Source: Pelargonium nanum (lineage: Eukaryota > Streptophyta > Magnoliopsida > Geraniales > Geraniaceae). Taken from it: DNA of 29,179 nucleotides. Made by a program: the position numbers and the translations under genes. Within the stretch, counting starts at the first letter, position 1. Each line of letters opens with the position of its first letter. Positions 20,024 through 29,179 of this stretch are shown piece by piece. Location of the stretch: assembly GCA_036897485.1 (NCBI GenBank), contig JAYMTF010000850.1, positions 1-29,179 of the forward strand, given 5' to 3'. The notes beneath the pieces were generated by a model that saw only the letters and a program-made list of their open reading frames with translations, made no database searches and was not told the origin of the DNA.

Positions 20024-21357
20024 TTAAGATTTGGGCACAGTAACATTTAGAATTTTAACATCTTGATATGGCCTGTCTCCCTTGTCGGTCTTCACTTTCT
20101 CTATACCCTGTACATAATTTAAGATTGTTATACAATCTATTTGATAGTTGTTACATCAGCAGATCAACACACCATTAATCAAACGACAAAAAGGAAGGAC
20201 CCCAATACAAACTATTTCTTCATTTTCTATTTCGAAAAACTTAAGTCACCCTTTAAAACTACTACTAATATTCACCAGCAAAATATTGAGAAAAGCTACG
20301 AACCTACGACATTTAATTTTTTGGTAATAGACATGACATAGGGGACAAACAATGATGGAAAGTATAATTAACATGAGATTACTGTGTGTTTTGTTGGCGT
20401 ATAGGAGAGGCTACAATAAACATTGCAGACAACTAACAGCGACTACACAAGTGCCAGCTGAGATATACCTGTACAACATCCATTCCCTTCATAACTCTGC
20501 CAAAAACTGTATGCTTGTTGTCCAACCATGGAGTAGCTACTGTTGTGATAAAAAACTGGGAACCATTTGTGTTTGGGCCCGCATTTGCCATCGACACGGT
20601 GAAAGGCCTGTCGTGTCGTAAACTGTAGAGACAATATATAAGTTAATCCAATGTAAGTTGAGGTAAAAAAAATTCCAAAAACTGCAATCTGGTAAAACAA
20701 CAAGAACTGCAAAGGGTTACTGCTGGACTTGTACTCAGAAATAATCTCTAATACCTGCCTTACCTTTTCCATTGCTCATTCAACCCAATAAAAAATCAAA
20801 ATACAAGCCTACAAAATATACGAAGTTGTTTGATTGCAATAGAAACATTCAACCAAAATGGAACCAATTTAACACACACTTCACGTTCCATTTCAGAGTT
20901 TTCAGCCTTCAAATAATTACAAACATCCCAAAAATAGACATCACAGAGTTTGGGATTGGGAAGGATGGTGAGCGATTAAGTAAAACTATGAAAATTCACA
21001 TCCCAATTAGAGACATGGGAGAGTTTGAGATTGGGAAGGATGGCGGATAATTAAGTAAAATAATGAAAATACAAAAGAAAAGCAGAGCTTGTGCAGATTT
21101 ATCATAAACAACTAACTTAACTTAAATCTTTACCTTTTGTGAAACTCATCCTCGAACTCCCTTCCCCAAATAGATTGTCCGCCAGTACCATCTCCCAAAG
21201 GATCCCCTGTCTGTATCATGAAGCCTTTGATGACCCGATGAAAAATGAGATTATCATAATAGCCATTCCGACAATGTGTTGTAAAGTTCTCCACAGTTTT
21301 TGGACATTCTTCAGGGTACAGTTTCATGTGAATGTCACCCATCGTGGTATGCATGAT
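20024..21357 (-). other. CYP71: CYP71 exons 11-13: cyclophilin domain (residues 473-625)
   Basis: Begins [20 protein letters not shown]. The catalytic FHRV motif (Arg513) and [16 protein letters not shown] lie in exon 11. [11 protein letters not shown] and [13 protein letters not shown], including the ligand-pocket Trp579, are in exon 12. The active-site residues expected of an active isomerase are present. Confidence 0.94.
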
Positions 21358-24300
21358 CTGATAAACCAGTAGATGGAAGAGGAAATATATTTAACGAGTT
21401 TAACTATCAAATTAGCTACAATATATTTGTACATAAGACATCAGGTATATACTGGGACATAGTTTTTGGTCACTTCAATTTTATTTTAGAGGAAACACAG
21501 AAATATAAATATATATATTCTTTAGTTACCCAAGAATAAAAACATTTTCACCAAAAAAATACCAGGTTCTAACATTCTTTAGTTTTACTACCAAATTAGC
21601 AAGCATATGTAATATGTTTGTACAGAAGACATCAGGTATATACTGGAACATATTTTTTGGTCACTTCAATTTTATTTCAGAGAAAACAAAGAAATATATA
21701 TTTTTTCTTCAGGTACCCAAGAACAAAAAATAAATATAAAAAGTTCTAACATTCTTTTTTTGTTCTATGCAACTCTAGGTATGGGTGGCTAGGTGCAAGA
21801 AGAAAATTCCCGCAATGTGTGAAACACACAAACAAACAGAGAAAATAGCATTATTCATCAGCCAATCATCGTCATCAAATTCCCTGATTCAGTAGGCTAA
21901 TATGGAATACGATTTGTTAAATGAAGGATACAAAAAGAAAACTCACCACATTGTCAGGAAGAGATGATGTAGCTGCATTTCCTATATCTGACACAGCCAA
22001 AAGTTCATCAGCAGGTGGCTTTTCATTAAACACATCCCTTCCCTTAGTTGCATCATCAGGTTCCTCGGGTTCTCTCCGACTTTTAGGACCATAAAAAGTC
22101 AACATATCAAATTACTTTCAAGCAAACTTTTAATACATCTAACCAGTTCAAGGCTTTTTAAGCTAATACATACTACATCCAAAAGTTAGGAAGAAAAAAA
22201 CCTAGGGACTAGAATAAATAACATTGAGAGAGAGAGAGAGAGAGAGAGATGGAGGTTAGATAAATGACATTTTATATTCATCAACAAACAGACTTGGAAC
22301 TCAGTAAATGCCACTGTAGTAATGTAGTATCATCATTAGCGCATGCTTTCAGGGGAAAACTCTATTTTTGACCCATTGCGTGATCGGTCAAGTTGTAAAA
22401 TAAATAAAAGGTACCTGAACAAATAGATTCTGTGTTTCTTGAAAGCGCAACATAAGAGTGTGGGGTCTGTCAAGGGTTCTTTGCTCTCATTTACATTTGC
22501 TGCAGCAGCAGGGATTTTCCTAACTTTTTTGCTGCTTTTGTCACCTTGATATAAGGCAATTTTCAAAAACCTATCATTGTTCTCCACTTTTCCAAGTATA
22601 CGAGCGACTTTATTGGTATGCAAATTTACCACCTATTACAAGAGCAAAAAATGAATGGATGACAGAACGAAGTAAATGAAAGTAATTTCAAAAAAAATTC
22701 AGCATTTGACTGTGGCGCAGAAAAAATAGGATAAGGTGCAGGCTTGCAGCTAATTTGCTACAACATTTTATTACAACAATGAATGCTTACTTTTATCCCA
22801 AGGAGGGTTGCATATATGAGAAAATTAGAGCTTTCATCAAAAACGGCATTTGGTAGAGGCGCAGTATCTGTTTTCTCGATTTCCTTCTCTACTGCCATTC
22901 TTCGACCAAAGTCAATAGCTTCCAACCGGTATAAGGGAGAATCACTTCTCTGTACATCTTGCGCCACCTAATAAACACGAAATTCATCATCAGAAGTGTC
23001 AAGAAAGATATATATTCTAAATGAAAGAAGACTAAATTAAATAATACCTCAAGAGATTCATCGTATACACGTCTTAATTTACCCGTTTTGAACCAAAATA
23101 CACGTATCCTACGATCAGGTGATGTAACAGAGAATTGCTTACCACTAGGGCTAACCTAAAAGATGATGAAACAATGTTTACCAGTTAAGTTTTTCTCCAA
23201 GACAATTTTCAAGATAAAATTTGAGAAGTAGTGGCATAGTACATAAATGATCTTGATTCATAAGAAAGCAAAGGTCCAAAGAGAAAGTAGCAATATACAG
23301 TACCTCAATAGTAGAAACGGTAGTCTTGCATTTCATAATTTCAAAGAGATTGGTATCACTTTTCAATCTAAATTTCACCCTGCAGGCACCAAAGTAAATT
23401 TGTTATACATCCATCGTAACAAGTAAAATTGACAAACTTGATGATTGGCAATAGAGAATACACATGGCTATGCATGCTTACGTTGTGCTACAATGTCAAT
23501 ATAAGCTGGAAGTAATTTCTGAGCATTAAAATGAGGTTAAAGAGTATCTCGTAATTCGTAAAGGTACTAGTTTGTGTTATGTTCCACAGCTATCATAATG
23601 AATATTAGCACAAACGAAAGTATCACAACCCAAGCCAAACTAAACAACAGTCACAGGAGCTCCACACACAATTTAAACCCTAAATGGCAGCTCGACTTCT
23701 ACACAACTTTTATACAAAATGAAGATGGGTAAATGTCTTCATAAGCACATACTCATTCTCTGGGAACTTTAGAGTAGCAGGGCTCCAGTACTCAATAATA
23801 CCCTTTATGTCTGCAGATATAACAGTGTCATACTCCTGGTTGTACCTCATAACTTTCACGGGGGCTAAGTGTATCTGGAGAAGAAACAAACAGATATTAG
23901 AAATAAAATTAGGGGGAAAGAAAGAAAATGTTTTGATGTTTGCTTGACTTCAAAAATACCAATATACCTCCTTAGATGTAATAGGTTCATTCGAACCAGC
24001 TCGTGCATCATATATGTGCACAAATGAGGAGTTCCGATCACTAACAGCAAGCATAGCCTTAACATCCCCTTGTTTGTAGACCCATTCAACGGCACAAGGA
24101 ATAAATGGCAAACGAATCATGACCATCATGTCGTAGTTGACTACATCATATATCTTCACTGAATTATCACTTGAAATCGTACAACAAAGCAAACCATCAA
24201 CACTAACCTGCAAAGCTGAACCAAGTCATGGTTGATGACTGCACGAACACTAATACCTCACAAATTCACAAAATGGGATACATGGTCATGAACTATAAGT

Positions 24301-25794
24301 GCCTCAATGTAAAAGCATTAGTGACAACATATAAACTTATTGAAGACTAAAAAGACATTCCAAAGACACACAAGCCAAAACAGGTACTTCAGGAGTTCAG
24401 ACTTCTTTTCTAATTCCATATAGAGCACATACAGGAGAACAAGTAGGGAGAAAAAACAAGCAAATGCACATAAAGCTTTGATGTGTATTCATGCAATCAA
24501 TTAAGGAGAATGAACTCACAGCTAGGCCGTCAATCGGACCAAGGTGAGATCTAAAATGCTTTGCAAATTCAATGCCAGTGGCCTTCTTCTTCCAAAACTT
24601 CAAATGCCCTGGTAGGGAAAGAAAAGAGAGCAAAATTATAGATAATCAAAATGCACAAAATAAGTGGGGTAGTAAGTTATAGCAATTTCATGAATACTCC
24701 AATCAACTAGAGAGTAGAGACAATTAAATAATCTGACAGCCAAATAAGAAAAATACAATATGTAGATTATTACTATTCAACTTAACTAAATTTACGCAGA
24801 GTTATCCAGAAATTCCAGTCATATGATAAATCCATCGATCAAGTATCTTTACCCAGTCCTCATACCCAACCCAACACTATATTCAATTAAAATAATGAGG
24901 ACTGCATATGAGCTCAATTGAACCATGCATTACATTGTCAAGCTTGCTATCCCTACTTGGATGTTAGGTCACACTTGAGTCAAGCTTGATCTCAAGTTGA
25001 CCTTTATCAATCAACCATCCAAGGCATGTTAACCTTGCATTTCTATCTGTGTGAAAGTCCTATATTTCGAGGTTTCTAATTTTATTATGCAAAACTAATT
25101 ACTACATTCTTATCTAGTTATCTTTCTCAATTGCAGACTTAACCAAATTGATTCAAGGGTCGCTAATGTTGCATTCTTGAGACCATTAAATTCATAAGAT
25201 TACAAGTCTCATTTCAGATTCTCAATCGGAACCTCAACCTTTATAACATTTTCCTTGCACTAATTACAGTGAGCAAACAATCTCATCCAATAGAGGATTT
25301 TACCACCAGTTCATCAGCCTAGTAGTTAGCTCAATGTAAATAGTAAACAAATACAAAAAAGAAGCAACATTTGAAATGCAGATATCATATTTTGGTTTAC
25401 CATCAATGCTGCCTGTAATGAAAAAATCTGCTGCTGATACAGCTACATGTGTGACCACATCACGATGCATATAACTTTTCTCATACCTGTGAAAAGAAAA
25501 GAAAATTCAGAGATGTCAATCTCACTACTGAGAAACAGAAGCATTAAGCAATATCAAGCCCTTCTACATCAGTAACTCTCAACCCTAGCCAGAGAAATAT
25601 ATGTGGAGCGTGGAGTAAGATGCGTACATGTTAGCGGAGGGAAGCGCGTCGAGGTAGGCATGCTCGAACTGGAGAGGGCGCTTGAGGCGAGAGCGAGGAG
25701 CCGGACCAGGTCCAATAATCGCATCTTCATCGTTCTCTGCCGCTGCTGCGGCGGCCGCCGCCGAGCTAGCGTCGCCATTGTGAGATTCCTCCAT
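20024..25794 (-). CDS. CYP71: WD40-cyclophilin CYP71 (peptidyl-prolyl cis-trans isomerase), complete
   Basis: Nuclear multidomain cyclophilin. The Arabidopsis CYP71 binds histone H3 and helps silence homeotic genes during development. Thirteen exons give 625 residues (Arabidopsis about 631): 25628-25794, 25401-25486, 24520-24608, 23968-24207, 23753-23874, 23304-23379, 23048-23155, 22791-22967, 22415-22632, 21947-22079, 21134-21357, 20469-20622, 20024-20107. The ATG at 25794 begins MEESHNGD and an Ala run, then the conserved [22 protein letters not shown]40 repeats fill the first two thirds and a cyclophilin domain the last 150 residues, ending NVTVPKS with TAA at 20024-20026. All phases agree; the exon 1/2 junction splits the Met codon of the [11 protein letters not shown] block. 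The frame is open upstream of the ATG, but that part does not resemble the family. Confidence 0.97.
21399..21758. repeat. Tandem duplication of about 180 bp in CYP71 intron 10
   Basis: Copy 1 (about 21399-21580) and copy 2 (about 21581-21758) both run from CAAATTAGC, through AAGACATCAGGTATATACTG and TTTTTGGTCACTTCAATTTT, to TTCTAACATTCTTT. They differ by scattered substitutions and small indels, so the duplication is not very recent. Limits are good to about 5 bp. Confidence 0.85.
22226..22249. repeat. (GA)12 microsatellite in CYP71 intron 9
   Basis: Twelve uninterrupted GA units between exons 9 and 10. Likely polymorphic; no function is implied. Confidence 0.95.
24609..25400. other. CYP71 intron 2, no feature seen
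   Basis: The longest CYP71 intron, about 790 bp and AT-rich. No paired repeat or coding signal was recognised. Confidence 0.6.
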
Positions 25795-27472
25795 TTTCTT
25801 CGCTGGAATTGTGTGGGTAGAAATTATTGCAAATAACCGAAACCTAGCTTGCTTGAAAGAGACAACAAACAAGGATGTGAAGTACAGTGATCGGGACTCC
25901 GAAACTTGAAGCTCTGTTCTTCGTGAACGCTGCAGAGGGAAGCAATCGTCGGGTCCGCCCGGTGGATATCTTTTTACGGGTCGGTGCCAGATGACCCGAA
26001 CCCGATAGTGTATAACCGGTTTTTTTCACATAGCTTGGGCTTGGTCCAATAAGTAATTGTTGGACTGAATTGATTGGAGTCTGCCTAATAAATATTTTTT
26101 TTATGTATTGGCCCACGTAATTCCAAGTTCTTGACCCATGTTCAAGGACCTAAGTAATCATTCTCAACTTCCCTGGTTTAAATAGATGGTTGGCCAAGGC
26201 CCAAGGGCTTGTTAGAGGTGGCAAAAGTTCGGGTTTGGGTTAGGGTCGGGTTTCGGATTTTAGACATAAAACACATTGTTTTTGCGGGTATATTCAACCC
26301 GAAAATTTTACACAATACTCAACCCGAACCTGCCAAAAATTGGTTGGGTTTCAGGTACCTAGCAGGTCGGGTCCATTTTGCCAGTTCTACTTGTTGTTAC
26401 AATAATTAGCACTTTTCTTATCATATAAAAGTGGGTAATTATTAAAATGGACATCAGAATCAACAAATAATTGAAATTAGATGTGTATTAATAATATAAT
26501 TATGTCGGTCAATCTATTTGGTCAGATAAGTGATAATGATGGCCTATCTCCTAATTTGCTATCTTGGTTGACCTCATCATTTGTCTGGTCGTCCTTCATC
26601 TTTGATTGCCCTAGTTGAACTCTACATTTGTTTAGTCGGCCTCCTCCTTGTTTGTTTAGTGATTTATTCATGTTTTTATCCGTTGTTTTACTCTTTGCGA
26701 CACATACATTTTCATGTCTTCTCCCTCTTCATGCATTCTCTCAAGGAGCGTGACAAATGCTCTTTCACAAAAGATGTACAAAAAGTGATGGAAACGAGGA
26801 TGGAGTCAAAAGCTCAATTTTGATTGAGAAATAACAAATATTAGGGTTGGTGGCATGGCCAAAAATAGGCAAAAGAAATGCAACTAGTGTTGCCAAACAA
26901 GCCCTAAGACTAGACAAAGGGGAAGGAAGAAAAAAAAGGTGAGCAGTTGATATTTTAGCAAGACAAGCCTCCACAAGTAAAAACTCAAAACAAGACTACA
27001 AGAGTAGGGGCAACCAATTCCCCACATTCCTGCTATATTGTGTACACTTCACATGCTATGCACACATACATCCAAACACCAAAATTAGCCATTCCAATTT
27101 CCGTCGCGTCTTGGCCCTCCCAGCTCCCGCGATTTATCCACGGACAGCCACCCTATATCACGTGCTGTCTATTAGGGGCCACTCTCGTCCTCATTGCTCA
27201 AGTCAATGCCCATTTTTGGTTTTTAGTGCTTCATTTTGTAGGATCCGCACATATATATATAATAAACAATTACTAGCACGTAACCACTATTCTATCACTA
27301 TTTGTTAGTATTATTGCAAAAAACTATTGGATAGCAGACAGTAGTACAGTACACAACAATGTTTAAAGCATATATAATTGCATGCATGGACATGGTTTCT
27401 GATATTTTGCGTACCAACAGTTTTTGTATGGACTTCTTGATCAGGAGCTATATACAACATTTTAATTTTCCC
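25795..27472. other. Intergenic region between CYP71 and the downstream kinase gene
   Basis: The first 200-400 bp next to CYP71 should be its promoter and leader; it has TTGGGC and GGCCCA elements but no clear TATA box. A MITE-like element follows at 26213-26389. The remainder is AT-rich and includes a CACGTG core near 27159. The last part should include the kinase 3' UTR. No gene was recognised. Confidence 0.65.
26213..26389 (+). mobile_element. MITE-like element, 177 bp, with imperfect terminal inverted repeats
   Basis: The left end TAGAGGTGGCAAAA and the reverse complement of the right end, TAGAACTGGCAAAA, match at 12 of 14 bases. The inside is full of GGGTT/AACCC motifs in both orientations and can fold back. 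CTTGT flanks both sides exactly (26208-26212 and 26390-26394), a likely target duplication that could be read as 6 bp if T is counted outside the element. No coding. Superfamily is uncertain: the ends resemble common plant hAT-like MITEs, but those usually make 8-bp duplications. Confidence 0.7.
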
Positions 27473-28268
27473 TCAATAATATTCCATTGGCATCTCCGGA
27501 ACACTATCATCGGACATGACTTTTTTACTATACGATTGAGGGACAAACGGTGGAGCTGTACATCTTAGTAACGCCCAATTCATCCCTTGGAAGAATGGAT
27601 GATGCTTAATTGCTGATGCGCCCATGGTTGCCCCGAGTCGCCTTGGCGGGTCCTTCGTCAGAAGTTCTGAGATCAGGTCCTTCGCCGCGCTAGGCAGGGC
27701 GGGTTCTTTTGGGAACTCGAGAGCTCGAGCCACGATATTTGCTAACGTTTGCTCGTGGTCTATACCCCTAAAGGGGGTTACCCCATAAAACATTTCGAAC
27801 ATGAATATCCCCAGGGTCCACCAGTCCACGCCACTGCCGTGCCCCTCCCCGGACACAATCTCTGGCGCCAAATACTCGTGGGTTCCAACGAATGACATGG
27901 ACCTGATGTCTATTGGTCCGGCAACGAACTCTGGCCCTCCACGCTTGCTCTGCTTCTTTTTCTCCTTGCGCTTCAGGTGGAAACATGACACGGCCGGGAC
28001 TATGCAGTTGGGAAGGATGCATGATGAGGAGGTGAAACGAGGCGGATTTCCGGAGCAGTCCTTTTGCGGGGCAGGAGTTGAAGGCTTCTTATCATTAACG
28101 ATCTGAGCCGTTGATGTTGAATCGTCGCATTTCAACGAGAGGTCAAAGTCAGTGAGCATGATGTGACCGTCTGCTCGGACAAGCACGTTTTCAGGCTTGA
28201 GATCGCGGTAGATGATGCCCATCATGTGAAGGTACTCTAAAGCTACCACCACCTCTGATGCGTAGAAC
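27473..28268 (-). CDS. PID2: AGC VIII protein kinase, PINOID/PID2-like, last exon (5' exon outside the window)
   Basis: Serine/threonine kinase of the plant AGC VIII group; members phosphorylate PIN auxin carriers at the plasma membrane. This exon gives 264 residues plus TGA (27473-27475). It starts after a CCAG acceptor at 28269-28270, with one base completing an Arg codon before [14 protein letters not shown], the usual single-intron position in these genes. It has the catalytic loop YRDLKPEN (Asp at exon residue 22) and DFD in place of DFG, the AGC VIII hallmark. An insert of about 75-80 residues with a basic [11 protein letters not shown] stretch follows, then [12 protein letters not shown] (exon residues 125-136), [12 protein letters not shown] and [12 protein letters not shown]. 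The C terminus ends in PMEYY with no FxxF hydrophobic motif, more like PID2 than other subgroups. The N lobe with the ATP-binding Lys must be to the right of the window. The PID2 assignment within the family is from memory of the motifs. Confidence 0.85.
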
Positions 28269-29179
28269 CTGGAGAGAACAGACAAGAAGCCGATCTATCA
28301 ACAAATAAAACAACCATGCATCTCAGAGAAATGGAGAGAATTCTTGTAATATTACAGTCAAACTTGAAACTATGGAGTATAGTATGCGAAAATCCCATCA
28401 TGCCATCATCATTTCAAGAAAATAATTGAGACGACAGACTCAGTTTATAAGGTCACGCGTGGGTCATAGGAACCCACTAAGGCCATCAACCAGCCACCAC
28501 CTGCTTTAGTTTCATACTTTCTAAATATCTAATGTGGATAAACAAAGAAGAAAATGTAGAGGTCAAGAAATGATCAAGAAACCTCAATTTTGAAATGAAA
28601 AAAGAGAAGGAATCCCAGAATTCCCGCGAAAGTTAACAAGAAACGGATTCGATTTCCCAGTACACACACGTACGTCACAACCACTCCATTGTCTGCTCAA
28701 TCAACAGTTTTTGCTAATGCTAAAGTATGATATGAAAAAGAATAGTAATGGCTGTGATATATACATATATTTTCCCGATAAAAGGCCCAAAGACCTGTCC
28801 TACTGTCCAATTTCACATGGTGATGGTGCAGACTGCAGACCATTGCTGAACTCACACACGTTTTCATTAATATTTTACTCAGAAATCAAATTCAAAATCT
28901 TTCACTTTTTGTAACAGCAAGCAACAACTGACGGTTTTCGAAAGTGTCGAGCTTCGTGTGGGCTTTTTCACGGCACGCGACGCTCGGTCGACATGGTCGC
29001 GACGGACACACCGTTGATTTTTACCAGCAACGAACGGCCCCACATATTACCAATCACTTTCATCGTGACATCTGAGGACGGTTTTAGATTTGCTCATACA
29101 ACTCACGCGCCTATTCTAGGCACGTGCAGTACACCCCACCCGTATCGAATCAAATTAAATGGGAAGTAGCGAAAGAGAG
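28269..29179. other. Partial intron of the kinase gene
   Basis: No kinase N-lobe motif (glycine-rich loop or VAIK-type lysine) appears on the minus strand, so this is read as intron, at least 911 bp long. The right third is more GC-rich (28960-29150) but has no coding or repeat signal that I recognise. Confidence 0.6.

Larger units (their letters stand above)
21947..25794 (-). other. CYP71: CYP71 exons 1-10: N terminus and WD40 repeats (residues 1-472)
   Basis: WD-type blades are visible as HLKFWKK (exon 3), NSVKIYDV and FVHIYDAR (exon 4), GIIEYW (exon 5), RRIRVFWF (exon 7) and [14 protein letters not shown] (exon 9). The last part ([16 protein letters not shown], then RREPEEPDD and GRDVFNEKP) is the conserved linker into the isomerase domain. 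In the Arabidopsis protein this WD40 part contacts chromatin. Confidence 0.93.

Noticed and set aside
20772..21050. Plus-strand frame with an internal duplicated [18 protein letters not shown] motif
   Set aside because: It lies inside CYP71 intron 11. The duplicated motif reflects a short DNA repeat (GGGAAGGATGG context), not a protein domain.
25795..25872. Earlier in-frame ATG for CYP71
   Set aside because: The 26 extra residues are not family-like; MEES at 25794 matches the orthologue start.
27801..28106. Plus-strand frame of about 101 codons opposite the kinase exon
   Set aside because: Shadow of the GC-rich kinase coding sequence on the other strand.
1..29179. CRISPR array, tRNA or rRNA gene, or bacterial-type system
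   Set aside because: No spaced identical repeats, no cloverleaf with matching boxes, no operon-like gene packing; the sequence is plant nuclear DNA.

Overview
This is nuclear DNA from a flowering plant, most likely a eudicot. The genes are split into many small exons with GT-AG introns, the introns and spacers are AT-rich, and the four recognisable proteins match plant families closely. Exon boundaries were placed by eye from splice consensus plus reading-frame and protein continuity. All 32 POL2A exons, 3 RPP2 exons and 13 CYP71 exons in the window join in frame with no internal stop or frameshift.

Layout. (1) 981-16696, minus strand: the 5' two thirds of the gene for DNA polymerase epsilon catalytic subunit (POL2A), 32 exons and about 1414 residues. 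They carry the whole exonuclease and polymerase half; the rest lies left of position 1. (2) 16697-17244: a compact shared promoter with an E2F-type site on the POL2A side and telo boxes plus a TATA box on the RPP2 side. (3) 17245-18207, plus strand: cytosolic 60S acidic ribosomal protein P2, 113 residues in 3 exons. (4) 18208-20023: a repeat-bearing spacer. (5) 20024-25794, minus strand: CYP71, a nuclear WD40-cyclophilin, complete in 13 exons and 625 residues. (6) 25795-27472: an intergenic stretch with a small MITE-like element flanked by a direct repeat. (7) 27473-28268, minus strand: the last exon of an AGC VIII protein kinase of the PINOID/PID2 type; its first exon lies beyond the right edge.

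The genes do not form a pathway. POL2A, RPP2 and CYP71 are housekeeping genes for leading-strand replication, translation and chromatin/transcription. The POL2A/RPP2 head-to-head pair may share growth-linked control. The kinase belongs to the auxin-transport kinase group.

The non-gene content of most interest is in the POL2A introns. They hold at least five short non-coding retrotransposons or remnants of the TRIM type (paired LTRs of about 63-149 bp, or one LTR in the truncated copy, with methionine-tRNA-like primer sites and no coding), and one decayed copia-type gag fragment. I saw no CRISPR array, tRNA or rRNA gene, and no previously undescribed multigene system. The unusual features are this TRIM cluster, a perfect 17-bp inverted repeat next to a truncated TRIM, and two tandem duplications.
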